Shown here: positions 22,160 to 33,203 of the stretch, piece after piece
Layout of the letters: every line of letters begins with the position of its first letter
Numbering within the stretch: the stretch's first letter is position 1
DNA from: Euonymus europaeus
Taxonomy: Eukaryota > Streptophyta > Magnoliopsida > Celastrales > Celastraceae
Assembly: GCA_963580455.1 (NCBI GenBank)
Contig: OY756970.1
Location: 12,772,001 to 12,836,000, forward strand
DNA: 64,000 bases
Direction: 5' to 3'
Made by a program: the position numbers and the translations under genes
The notes under the pieces: model-generated
Seen by the model: only the letters and a program-made list of their open reading frames with translations
The model's database searches: none
Told to the model about the DNA's origin: nothing

Positions 22160-22972
22160 GAAGTTTGTCATGCCGAAAGATTGATTTTCCATGGGGAAAA
22201 TGATTGACCTGGCAGTAATAGTTCTTTCTTTGATGGAGATAACCAAGGTAGTTTGCTATCCGAACCTCTTATTGCGTAACCCTTTTACATCTTACTGTTT
22301 ATCTAATATTGACTTAATTCCCGTAGGCATTGACGAGCTTGATCCACGCTAGATGGAATGTGGCAAGGGCGTGTGATCAGAAAGGTCGATTAAAACAGGC
22401 CCATGTCGAGCTGGAGAAAGCAAAGAGGATATTAGAATCGGCGACCTTTAAAGTCCAAGAATTTGAAAAAATTACAGATGAGCTGAATTAGCAGGTTCTC
22501 AAGGCTTCGGAGCTTAACAAGAGAACCATTTCCGAGCGTGACACTGCTCAAGCTGAGGCTACTAGATTGAAAGATTCAATGTTGAAGCTCGAAGAACAAA
22601 GAAAACCAAGCCTTGCTTGCCAAAGTGGACAAATTCAAGACACTGGAGAAAGAGTATGCGCAGAAATTTGTAGATTGGCACGAGAGAATGTGCTTGCAAC
22701 TCGCCCACATCACCAAATTACAGAACAATATGGAGGAGGGCAAGACCCAGATGGGGAGTGAGATAAAATCTCTAAGGGCCCAGCATCTTGAAGAAAGAAA
22801 AGAAAATGAAGTAGAGAGAGAAGAGAGCAAGAAAGAGAAGAAAGCTTTGAGACATGACATGGCGATGATTGGGGGGTTGGCAGCGACAAAGATAAAACTC
22901 GAGCTCCTTCAAGATTTTGAAGAAGGGAAGCTGAACTTCCTCGATATCACAAGCAAGATAGCCAAATATTAG
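22160..22972 (+). pseudogene. Antisense ORF of Retand element, 3' part (coiled-coil)
   Basis: This is the continuation of the gene broken at 11454. An open segment from 22191 runs to a donor-like AAG/GTAGTT at 22248. Removing 22248-22326 (79 nt, acceptor CCCGTAG) continues the frame into ALTSLIHARWN and a long Glu/Lys/Ala-rich coiled-coil (DTAQAEATRLKDSM). An in-frame TAG (near 22490) and a frameshift near 22605 break it. The remaining tail (LEKEYAQKFVDWHERM, then LLQDFEEGKLNF) ends at TAG 22970-22972. Its coiled-coil C-terminus matches the architecture of plant 'putative gypsy transposon' proteins. The splice-border fit is the best evidence that this gene was transcribed on the plus strand. 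Confidence 0.6.
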
Positions 22973-23516
22973 GAGGCTTTAGAGGAAGACTGAACCTGAT
23001 GCTTTGTTGATTATCTTTTTTTATATATATGTATATTTCGAACAATATGGGGTGCTACTGTTTTTATTTTACTATTTTATGATGTACTTTCGCTTAATGC
23101 AATGACTTGAATGACAAAAGTTTTAAGACAAAAAATGTATATGATGAGCTCTTAGAAGATAGCTTAGCTGCAAAGTGACCTTTCTCAATCGCTTTAGGTC
23201 GCCAAAAAGGGATGTCCCTCATCGCCCCCAATTTGTTCCTCGTTAACGATGAAGTATCATGGAAGCAAATTTATCATTTCTCAAGCGCTTTAGGTCGCCA
23301 AAAAGGGATGTCCCTTATCGCCCCCAATTTGTGCCATGTTAAGGATGAAGTATCATGGAAGCAAATTTGTCGTGAAGTCATGAACAAAACGATTAGACTA
23401 GTTGACGAAAAGTTCATCAACCCGCCGACGCTCGATATTAGTCATTTGGAAGTAAAACTAAAAATAATAAAACTTCAAAGTGTTACAGTGGTTCATGATT
23501 GGAAACAGGAAAAGTT
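22973..23516. repeat. Spacer with a 96-bp tandem duplication
   Basis: A unit beginning CGCTTTAGGTCGCCAAAAAGG at 23190 repeats at 23286 with few changes (period 96 bp). The open frame 23212-23520 is a product of the duplication and has no recognised domain. The spacer separates the end of the antisense gene from the end of integrase on the opposite strand. It may hold both transcript ends. Confidence 0.65.
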
Positions 23517-23697
23517 TTAAAAGTGATACAACTTTAGGTGCATAGCATTCCAACTATTGGAGATCTCCTTCCCATCCCTAGTTTCTAGCTTGTAGGCGCG
23601 CTGCCCTACTGACTCGGTGACGAGATAAGGTCCTTCCCAGTTAGGCCCTAGCTTGCCTGCGTTGAGCTCCTTTGTGTCTGAGAACCTAATCCCCTTC
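23517..23697 (-). pseudogene. Retand integrase C-terminus (distal fragment)
   Basis: Read on the minus strand, this gives the SH3-like C-terminal segment of Tat-type integrase: LGPNWEGPYLV, QRAYKLE, then NSWNAMHLKLYH before a TAA at 23519-23517. The remaining integrase is at 43209-44229, beyond the Tekay insertion. With one copy of the 5-bp duplication removed, the two parts meet in the basic/GD-V-L-R region expected there. A stop and a frameshift are also present. Confidence 0.75.
23693..23697. repeat. Target-site duplication of Tekay element (left)
   Basis: CCTTC here pairs with CCTTT at 43209-43213 (4 of 5 identical). The coding continuity of integrase across the insertion supports these as the duplicated target. 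Confidence 0.6.
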
Positions 23698-25411
23698 TAT
23701 AACACCCCATCCCAGATAACCAATCTACCAACCATGCAATCCAACGTTATCACAAAAACTGGCAATTATGATTATAATCTTAAATAAATACCTAGTACAA
23801 ACACCACCCAACAATTCAAGATAATAATAATAATAAAATAGTCCTTCAAAAATTTTAAATAAAATAAATCCCCAACAGGTCGTTCATGCACCAAGTTAAA
23901 AGCCAATTAAAAATGCTAATTATTTGCAGTACTAGTCTCGCAATCAACTGCTTATTTAGAAAATTTAGAAATTATTAGTCTTTAATCAAAATATACTTTG
24001 CATAATCCTATAAAATCAACTACCCATCAATGCATCCTTCGTTACATGAGCACCTTCACTGAGGATCCTCGACATCACCATCAACAATCAAATCAACATA
24101 TTCATCATCACCTGCATCACGGAACGTAATGAGACAAGGCCCAGCAAGTAACATTTTATGCATGAATGCGCATGATTTCTTCAGGGAATAAAACTTCAAC
24201 CACTAAAACTTTTAACCAATACTAGGGCCCTCTAACCCTAACAAACTGCTACAGAGCAACCGGTCGGGATTTTCTTTCAATATCCTACCATAGAACACTT
24301 TCCTGTAATTGTACTTTATTCCTTTCTTTCCTTTCCAATTTCGTAAGCCTTAACAATAACATTTTTAGTACACCCTCCCTGTAGCAGTCATACTAGGTTT
24401 ATAAAACATTTTTCTCCATTACATGAACCTTACAGTATGCAATGCCATGTTATGCACAATTTTTGATAATCAATAATCATACAATAAATATCAGCACATA
24501 TACGTTCCCATATAATCACATTCATCAGCAATTTATCAATTTAAGTCACCCAATACATGCATGGCATCAAAACAATTCAAATAGCACACAAGTTTTGTAA
24601 TACAGTTGAAACGTTAATTACCTTATTGCGCTTTCCTAAATCCCGATAAAATCAACTATGCAACCCTAACCCTGAAATTCATAGTCACACTCATTTACAT
24701 TAATACTTGTATAAATTAATAATATATATATTTTATTTAAATTAATTTGGTCAAATCTGTATAGACTGATCAACAAGTCTGTCCAGTGTCAACGGGATCA
24801 GCCTGACCCGGTTGAACCTCCCCCTTAAGCCGGGTCAACAGACCCGTTAAGTGGTGAATCCGGGTCGCCACCACCCTTTACCTGCGTGGCGGTCAGAGCT
24901 CGACGCAATCCTCCCTGGAACTCACTGCAGTTGCGACTTTCCTTCTTCGATCGGCGGTCCTACGCTACTCCAATGGATCAAAAAATGGCATGGTTAACCT
25001 CCTCTCCTCGCGCTCGTCCTCATAGTGTCCGCCTCGCCGTCGTTCCGTCACCGCCCCTTCTCTCTCTCGCCTAACTCTGGTTTAACCAAGGGTAAGCCTC
25101 GATTTCCATGCTGGTTTTTATATTATTTTACCAATTTACTAGTTTTACATTTCTACCCCTTTAAGTTGTGTATTTGTCCCACTAAATCCATACTATATTT
25201 ACTGTACTACCAATTTACATCGAACCCTTAACCATTCCCGATAATTTCTAAAATTCCCATTTAAATACATTCTCAATTTCCCAATCTCACGGATATTTAT
25301 GCCCGTAATATTTAACAATTATTTTCATACCAATGTAAACAATTCGTATTAATTACTACCTCTGTTAACTTATCTTAACATGCATGCTAATTACGAGCCT
25401 GGTGTGTTACA
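23698..25411 (-). repeat. 3' LTR of Tekay element
   Basis: It is 1714 bp; the low end reads TATAACACCCC (original TG changed to TA) and the high end GTGTGTTACA. It is homologous to 41387-43208 over nearly its whole length. A GC-rich patch (about 24780-25080) contrasts with the A/T-rich rest. In the other LTR this patch carries about 70 bp of extra sequence. Confidence 0.9.
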
Positions 25412-25429
25412 GTCTCCCCCCTCCCCCTT
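25412..25429 (-). other. Polypurine tract of Tekay element
   Basis: On the minus strand AAGGGGGAGGGGGGAGAC directly precedes the 3' LTR start TGTAACAC. It is a textbook plus-strand primer and fixes the orientation. Confidence 0.9.
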
Positions 25430-25449
25430 ATAAAAAAATTTCGTCCTCA

Positions 25450-25918
25450 AAATTTGGTTACCTAAATAATTCTAGATAATTGGCCTTCTTGTCATCTTCC
25501 CTCTCCCATGTCGCCTCTGCAAACTTTTAGTTCCTCCATAGCATTTTCACAAGCGTTATTTACTTGTTTCGAAGCTGCTTCACCTCTCTTAACAAGATTT
25601 TCACCGGTTTCTCTTCGTAGGTCAGCTCCAGCGTCAACTCCAATGTTTCATAACTCAACACATGACTTAGACTTCAATGTACTTTCGTAGCATTGACACG
25701 TGAAATACATTATGTACACCCGCCAACGATGGAGGCAAAGCTAAACAATATGCCCTAACTCCTACTATGTCAAGAGGTTCAAAGGGCCCTATGTATCTCG
25801 GGCTCAACTTTCCCTTCCTACCGAACCTCATCACCCGCTTCATAGGTGCTACTTTTAAAAACACATGACTTCCGACTTCAAACTCCAAATCTTTCCTCCT
25901 TCTGTCCGCGTAGCTTTT
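25450..25918 (-). pseudogene. Tekay integrase C-terminus and chromodomain-like tail
   Basis: The minus-strand frame 25888-25667 carries the GPY/F module of chromovirus integrase: GSHVFLKVAPMKRVMRFG, then GKLSPRYIGPFE, then HNVFHVSMLRKY. After stops and a frame change, minus-strand sequence down to about 25480 reads as a chromodomain-type end (EEKPVKILLREVKQLRNK, then a KMLWRN and EATWERED segment). In this clade the domain can guide integration to marked chromatin. It is broken by at least two stops. Confidence 0.8.
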
Positions 25919-26926
25919 CTATCTACTTTGTGCTGTCTTGATCCTCGCTCTGACCTTCTCCACAACATCTTTAGTCTCTTGTATCACCTCTAGTCCAATT
26001 CTCTGCCCTTCCAAAAATCTCCTCTCTCCTACCTCATCCCAGTGAATTGGTGATCCACATTTTTGTCCATACAGTGCTACATACAGAGCCATGCCAATAC
26101 TAGCTTGGTAACTGTTATTATACGAGAACTCCACTAATGGTAAATAGCATTCCCACTTTGTAGACCAATCCATCACACACGCCCTTAACATTTCTTCCAA
26201 TATCTGAATCACTCTCTCAGATTGCCCATTACTCTCTGGATGAAATGCTATACTAAATTCCAGTTTGGTGACCATCGCCCCATGAAAGTTGCCCCAAAAC
26301 TTGGAGGTGAATTTGGAATCACGATCTGACACAATGGAAATCAGAATTCCATACAATTTTACTATCTCCTTCACATACAAGTCTGGGTACTGATTCATAC
26401 TATATGTGGTCTTCACTCCCAAGAAATGGGCCGACTTGGTGAGTCGATCAACAATCATCCAAATTGAGTTATTTCCTTTCTCAGACTTCGGTAAACCCAA
26501 CACAAAATCCATCGTAATATGTTCCCATTTCCATCGAGGAATTTCCAAGGATTGTAGCGTGCCTGATGGCCTTTGGTGTTCCGCTTTGATTTGCTGGCAC
26601 GTCAAACATTTCGCTATAAATTCTGCCACATGCCGTTTCATACCCAGCCACCAATAATGCAATTTCAAATCCTTATACATCTTTGTACTCCCAGGGTGTA
26701 TGGAATAGGGAGTGTGGTGCGCTTCCGTTAAAATCTTCTCTCTTATCTCAACATCATTTGGAACACACACTCGTCCTTTGTACTTCATCCCACCTATCTC
26801 GTCTATCATAAATTCCGTAGTCTTGCCCGCCTCTATCTTCTCTTTCTGTTTAACTAACCCTTCATCACATAATTGTTTCTCCTTAATTCTATCCATCAAT
26901 GTTGGTTGCACACTCATCGCCGCCAA
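25919..26926 (-). pseudogene. Tekay integrase core
   Basis: The 335-codon open frame covers the zinc-binding and catalytic parts of integrase, which inserts element cDNA into the host genome. Zinc ligands: H71, H77, C107, C110. Catalytic triad: D140, D201 and E237 (35 residues between the last two). The frame is separated from RNase H upstream by a stop near 26927-26935 and from the C-terminal module by a stop at about 25918. The core itself reads cleanly. As part of a broken polyprotein it is listed as a pseudogene fragment. Confidence 0.85.
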
Positions 26927-26935
26927 ACCGCTTGC

Positions 26936-28184
26936 CTATCCTTTTGGAACTATTTCAAATTCCAGCTTTTGCAGGTCCCTTAATATTGTGGGTTGTACCA
27001 ATTGTGAAGCTAGTGTTGCTTTTCTACTTAAAGCATCTGTTACAATATTTGCCTTTCCAGGATGATAATTGATCACACAATCGTAATCCTTGACTAATTC
27101 TAACCATCTTCGTTGCCTCATATTCAATTCCTTCTGAGTGAAGAGATATTTGAGGCTTTTATGATCCGTATATATTTCGCATTTCTCCCTATACAAATAA
27201 TGTCTCCAAATTTTCAGTGCAAAGACTACCGCGGCTAATTCCAGGTCATGGGTAGGGTAGTTCTTTTCATATTCTTTCAATTGTCTCGATGCGTAAGCAA
27301 TTACCCTTTCGTTCTGGATCAGCACACAACCTAACCCATGCTTGGAGGCATCACTGTACACCATAAACCCACTTTTTCCATTTGGTACTGTCAATACAGG
27401 GGCTGTTACCAACCTCTCCTTCAACTCCTGGAAACTTTCTTTACACCTCTCATCCCATAGGAATCTTGTGTTTTTCTTTGTCAAAGCCGTTAGGGGTGTT
27501 GCTTTTGTGGCGAAGTTTTTCACGAATCTTTTATAATAACCTGCTATTCCCAAAAAACTTCGAACTTTCTTAACATTTCTTGGCGTTGGCCAGTCCACGA
27601 TAGCATCAATTTTGTTGGGATCGACCAGTATCCCTTCTTCCGACACCACATGTCCCAAGAATCTTACCTGCCTCATCCAGAAATCACATTTCTTAAGCTT
27701 GGCATAGAACTGGTTGTTCTTCAACACTTGTAAGGTGGTCCGTAAATGCTCCTCATGCTCCTCCAAATTCTTCGAGTAGATTAGTATGTCATCAATGAAT
27801 ACGATAATGAATTGATCTATATATTCTTTGAACACTCTACCCATTAGATCCATTAATGCTGCTAGGGCATTAGTTAATCCGAATGGCATCACCAAAAACT
27901 CATAATGACCATAGCGTGTTCTAAAAACGGTTTTCTTCACGTCTTCCGCCTTGACTCTCAATTGATGATATCTAGATTGTAAATCAATTTTTGAAAAACA
28001 CTGTGGAACCTTGTAACTGATCGAAAAGATCGTAGATGCGTGGTAGTGGGTATTTTTTCTTTATCGTCACTTTATTCAATTCTCTGTAATCGATACAAAG
28101 CCTAAGAGATCCATCATTCTTCTTCACAAACAACACTGGTGCTCCCCATGGTGAACAGCTAGGTCGAATAAACCTTTTTTCCAA
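26936..28184 (-). pseudogene. Tekay reverse transcriptase and RNase H
   Basis: The N-terminal RT part (28184-27984) has the fingers motif [13 protein letters not shown] frame break near 27970 separates it from the 341-codon frame 27961-26936, which holds the palm with FIDD at residues 55-58, then the connection domain ([14 protein letters not shown]) and RNase H ([20 protein letters not shown], ending in a TDALSR tail). The enzymes copy element RNA into DNA and degrade the RNA strand. The active-site aspartates are intact, but the break makes the polyprotein untranslatable as one unit. Confidence 0.88.
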
Positions 28185-28199
28185 TAAGTCCTCAAGTTA

Positions 28200-28800
28200 A
28201 TCTTTTAACTCTTTCAACTCTGTCGGCGCCATCCTGTAAGGCTCCCTTGATATAGGATTTATACCTTGCTTCGTTTCAATTATTTGGAAACACTTCCGGA
28301 AAATCCCTCACTACGACAATATCTTCTACTTTAGAGATTGATTCATTCTTAGTTACTACTACACTAGTTAAATACCCAATACAATCCCCATTCATAAATT
28401 TCTTGGCCTCCATTGCTGAAATTATCGGTGTATGCCTCACTCTTTGATTGGCCCTAAACTCCAACGGCTCTCCATTTGCAAGCTTCAAGGTTACTTTCTT
28501 GCCTTTGCAATCGATGGTGACATCGTATCTTACAAGCCAATCCATTCCAAGTATTACCTCAAACTCCTACAGACTTAACACTACTAGCTCCGCTAGTAAA
28601 GTATTTTCAGCTATTTGGACAGGACAATCTCGTACTATTTGATTAGACTCCATTATATCACTAGAGAGTAAAGCGACTGAATACCCTATAGTTGCGCTCT
28701 TTGGTATCATGCCTAATTTCTTAACTAATGATCGTGCTATAAATGAATGAGTAGCACCAGAATGAATCAAGGTATATGCGATAAGTCCATGGATAGAGGT
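28200..28800 (-). pseudogene. Tekay protease region, altered active site
   Basis: Frames 28770-28567 and 28545-28276 carry the retropepsin region and the linker to RT (MDWLVRYDVTIDCK and EVFPNN, typical of chromoviruses). The active-site loop reads IHSGATHSF where a D-S-G is expected, so the catalytic aspartate is replaced by histidine. A stop separates the two frames. Loss of the aspartate would abolish polyprotein cleavage. Confidence 0.75.
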
Positions 28801-29852
28801 GTTACTGCTTATAGTTGCAGCATCTTCCTGAATCCGCCTGTTCTTACTTCATTGCCAAGACTTTGGCTGGCACCTTCTTCTAGTTTGTCTAGCATTTTGG
28901 ACACTCCCTAGAATAATGCCCATTTTCTTTGCATTAGTAGCACGTATTGAAACCTTGCAAGCATTCTCTAGTATGGGCCTTGTTGCACTTAGGACACAAT
29001 GGCCTACCATCCGTTTTAGACTTCACCATATTAGTAGTTGTTGCTCCCGCCACAATTTTTGGTATCTTACTGCTCCCTGGGTTGATGCTTCGCTCAGTAG
29101 AGTTCCATGGTCTAGTCGACTTGCTGAAGGTTCCCGTCTTTACAGTTTGCCTCTGTCTCTGAATATCCTTCACAATATCCTTCTGATCCTCCTCAGCCGT
29201 CATTGTCTTATCCATAATATCTTCATTCATGGTTGCAATAGACATCCTCACCATACTCCTAATTCTGGGATTCAGTGCCCTGAGGAAATGATCATTTTTC
29301 AGCTCAGAACTCTCGGTGAGAAATGGAACAAACCTACACCCTTGCTCAAACTTTTAGACCAATTCCACTACTGTCAGGCCTCCCTGCTTGAGTTCCAGAA
29401 ACTCTTTAACCTTACTATCCTTCACATCCTTAGGAAAATATTTGATGTCGAACATTCCTTTCAATCTTTCCAATGTGATGTTAGCCACAGGTACGACAAG
29501 CTTTGCCCTATCCCACCAATTGCGGCATGCAATGTCATCATAAAAGTAGCACATTGTATCTTCTCAGCATACTCCAAGTTCAGATGTTCAAATATGGTCT
29601 CCATTGAGGGAATCCATTCCCCTGCCACTAAGGGATCGGTGCCTCCTGAAAATTCCTTTGGGTTGAGCTTGTGGAACCTTTCAATGACATCCATCCTTTG
29701 AGGAGGGCGATGTTGCACTTCTGTCAACCTTTGCATTTCTCCAGCATGTTGCTGTTGTTGCATCATGTCCAGCATGCGAGCCATTACATCTGGATTCCCA
29801 AATTCATTGTTTCTTGGTGCAGGAACTCCTCTTTGCCCCTAACTCGTCATAC
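28800..29852 (-). pseudogene. Tekay gag
   Basis: The minus-strand frame starts at an ATG near 29852 and hits a stop three codons later. It continues through a Q-rich segment (MMQQQQHAGEM), the capsid opening RFHKLNPKEFSGGTDPL with WIPSMETIFEHL, and after a break a C-terminal part with the KCNKAHTRECLQG zinc-knuckle region (near 28970). The plus-strand 261-codon frame 28916-29701 is its antisense shadow. Multiple stops and frame changes. Confidence 0.8.
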
Positions 29853-30190
29853 CATGTTCATCGCCAGCTTTCTCTTGCTCATTATCGTTCCTCCTAACAA
29901 ACCCGTTGCAATTCATATGGCTGTTAACACGCAACCATACAACATTCCACCCAATACATTAGTATACACTATGTCTTACATATTCACAACATACCATGTC
30001 TTTAGCATTGCACATCTTAACAACTCAATTATTTTTACAACAATTCAATCAAACAACGATACATGTAACAATAAGTAAATAAATAATTTTATTAAAGGAA
30101 AATTTTAGTTCAGAATAGAAATCATAAGTAGTAACTAACAATCCAATAATCAACTACTCTTACCCCTCCCCTTTATTTCTTTCATAATAT
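29853..30190 (-). other. Part of Tekay 5' leader, ending at Athila insertion
   Basis: This is A/T-rich non-coding sequence between the gag start and the Athila 3' LTR. The last five bases, AATAT (30186-30190), are duplicated at 40777-40781. Confidence 0.6.
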
Positions 30191-31363
30191 TGATCGATAC
30201 TTTTTAATCACAAATTAAATTCACAATTAATAATACCGACTGGTTTACCCAATCGCAAGAGTACGTGTCGCTGAACAATAATCAATGAACGAGATCGAAT
30301 CCTCAAGGACTGTATTAACTACTAGCTATCAAGTCAAGTGATTTAAATAAGCAATTATTAAACTAAAATCAAACTTAAATTCAAGAGAAATAGATCTAGC
30401 TTTGATCTGGCGTGTCAAATACCTCCCCTTAAGAACACAGATTAATATGCAAGCACACAATTTAAGAATTTAACGCTGTCAGTCAAAAGGCCTTGGTCCA
30501 GCTACAATCAACTAGATTTCCCTAAATAACGATCCTGACTTTGGTCCAGTTGCAAGATCTTTTCTTATCATAGGCGTCTTGGTTAGGTCTCTTCTAAGAA
30601 CATCCTAAGACAAGCATGAGCACTAGGAAATCGACAAACGCACAACCTAGGGTTATTATCACCCAATCGATTATGTTCAGCATTTCCAAAACTTGGATCT
30701 TACGCAAGCTCTCATCACTTCGTCAAACACCAGGTCATGATCAGCCGAATATCTCTGACTAACAATACCTATAACTGAGATGTTGATCAGGCATACAAAA
30801 TTATAGGCAATTACTTGAAATCCAGAGAATAATTAATTAAACTCAGTCTGATTGTCAATTGAATATGTGCACAAGGTTTTGGTACAAGAACTTACCAAAC
30901 CTAGCTAGAAAATAATTTAGCTACTCATAATAAAAATATTAAAATCCAACATAATAATAATCACTGTTCAATTTCAGGAAGGGTGAAAGAGAATTGATGC
31001 TCCAATGTTGCTGTTGATTCTTCTCAAGCCTTGCTGCCTTTGATTCTCCTTGCTATTCTGTTCTGTCGTCACTCTTCTTCGTAGCTATCTGTGTCCCCCG
31101 TTCCTTAGGATTTTTTTTCTTAAATATCAATCGCATGATCCAATAACCCCCTGCCACGTCAACTTCAACTTACGGGAAGAAGTAAATTCGCGTCTTGCTG
31201 CCGCGCCCAGGCTGCAAATATCGGGTTCAGCTCAATTTCAACTATTTCGTCCAACTCCAGTACCTGTTCACAAAAACACCCAAAAGAGGTAGAAAATATA
31301 CCAATACCTATAAAAAATTAACTCTTTTAACACCAATAATTAGGTACTTTTCAACACCTAACA
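30191..31363 (-). repeat. 3' LTR of Athila element
   Basis: Plus-strand ends are TGATCGATAC and CACCTAACA, so on the minus strand it starts TGTTAGGTG directly after the polypurine tract. It is homologous to 39603-40776 end to end. Small open frames 31050-31380 are incidental. Confidence 0.95.
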
Positions 31364-31399
31364 AAATTCCCCCAAACTAACATTTTGTTTGTCCTCAAG
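31364..31399 (-). other. Polypurine tract and GAGGACAA box of Athila element
   Basis: On the minus strand TTGAGGACAAAC is followed by TTAGTTTGGGGGAATTT, which meets the LTR start. The same pairing (GAGGACAA box, then a G-run) occurs a second time at 33995-34032, upstream of the extra ORF. Confidence 0.8.
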
Positions 31400-32007
31400 C
31401 AACAACAATATGGTTCAAAATCCAGGCATTCATTTTAAGAAATCCATGTTTTGATCTTGAAATCAACAGCCATAATCTGGACAAACACACACTTCATTTT
31501 CTTTACCATGAAAAACACCCAGCATGGGTTGCACTTTGTTCACTACTACTCAATACACATGATTAATTCACACCCTCACACCGATTCATACCAATTGCAT
31601 GTATGTTTGACTTCCTTTTCACTCAAGTGTTTGAAGGTTAGTGTTTCTCTCATATGGATGCATTAACTGCAGCCATAAGCTTGCATGTAAACCAATACAA
31701 CTACCTTCTTCTAATGTGTTCCATATATCAAAAGGAATTGAGTTTTAAAACATGGCAAAAAAGATTGGCTAAAAAAACTGGTAAGCAAAACCAAGTAGTT
31801 AATTATAACATCCACAGTCCAGAAATTAGGCCAGAAAAATAGCAAAGATATACAAATGTAGGTAAATAAGAGGCAATGAAACTATGCATCAAACATGTCT
31901 GGGAATTTGGACAAAATGGGCAGCCAATAGGAGACTATCCTATGTCTCTAACTAAACGCCAAAATATTGCTGCCCCACCAACTTGTTTACTTATTTTCTT
32001 CACCCCT
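31400..32007. other. Athila 3' untranslated spacer
   Basis: This is A/T-rich sequence between the extra ORF and the polypurine tract. The open frames on the plus strand (31451-32097) show no domain and are not supported. Confidence 0.5.
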
Positions 32008-33203
32008 TCATGGCAGAGTCCAAACCTGGATGAGGTCAAACATCTCTTGCTGCTTGGCTTCATAACGCTGTTGGAACTTTTTCATATCCTGCAATAATCC
32101 ATCCACATTGCTCTGCATCCCATCCACAACAGAAACTAATTTGTCTAGCTGCCCCATCATTTTCTCTTCAACCAATTTAGCCTGCTCAAAACCGATACCA
32201 AACACAGCTAACTTATCTTCCACAGCCTTCAATCTCTCAGCTAACTCACCCACCTGCTCACCTGAATTTCATTTACCACTGTACCACTTGAACCAGCCCC
32301 ATCTCTACTAATGACCTTCTGCTACTGCCTTACCAATTGCACTTCACTTCTCTCCCACCAAGTCCTATTGAGAGAAGCCTTTCTCTTCTCAGTTGTATCC
32401 AAAGGCTCAGGTTCAATCCCCTCACTCAAACACAGAGAAGTTATCAACACTCCAAATGGTAAAATCTGCCCCACATTCTTAGCTACCTCCACTCTCACAA
32501 TATGGTCATAAATTGTAGTGGTCATACAAAAATTCAGTCTACAAACTATAGCATACATCAAGTAGCACATTTTTGCATTCACAGAAGACATATGAGAAAC
32601 AGGTATCATATTTCTAGATACTATCTGAGCCAACAATCTATATGGCTGAAAAAAATCAGCATATGCAATCACTTTTTTACCTGCATCCATTTCTTCCCTG
32701 CCACTCAATAAATCAACAACCACACTCCACTCTGGCCACACTCCCCCAAAATCGAAAATACCAAGATCTCAAAATCTAAAACTAGACTTCTTAACCAGAT
32801 CAAGCAGTTTCATCACAGCACTCACTCTTCTTCCATTAAAGAAAAATTGCTTCCCTCTAACATATTCAACACAATGATTCTCATTCACAATCAAATTAGC
32901 ATAGAACTCATGAGTTAAGTTAACATTAGCTACCCCTGGTACTGATATAATGGGCAACCAACCCCTCTCCTCTAAAATCGAATACCAGCTTACCTGAGCA
33001 AAATCAATAATGGCCACATGTCTCTCCACATGTAAACCTCTGTTCTTCCATACCTCCTCATACTCCGTTTGAGCCTCTGGTGTCACAAATCGCTCCATCA
33101 CAGCATCATCATCAATCGGGCTCCCTGGATTTTCCACTTCCTTCTCCTTTTCTTTATCCTTGATAGCTGCCACCTTCTTCCTTTTTGAGCTTATTGTCGA
33201 CAT
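32008..33203 (-). pseudogene. Athila extra ORF: putative plant transposon protein with coiled-coil tail
   Basis: From ATG 33203 (MSTISSKRKK) a Lys/Glu-rich head is followed by the segment VERHVAIIDFAQ, then HEFYANLIV and VRGKQFFFNGRRVS. This pattern belongs to the 'putative plant transposon protein' domain (PF20167 by recollection), common downstream of pol in Athila elements. One in-frame stop (32768-32766) interrupts it. The frame continues through DLLSGREEMDAGKK to 32322, then shifts to 32253-32008, a predicted coiled-coil (LKAVEDKLAVF, then LDKLVSVVDGMQSNVDGLL). The function is unknown. It sits where some Athila elements carry an envelope-like gene, but I see no signal peptide or membrane segment here. 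Confidence 0.7.

Noticed and set aside
28916..29701. 261-codon plus-strand open frame
   Set aside because: It lies exactly antisense to Tekay gag and has no recognisable domain; the minus strand carries clear gag motifs.
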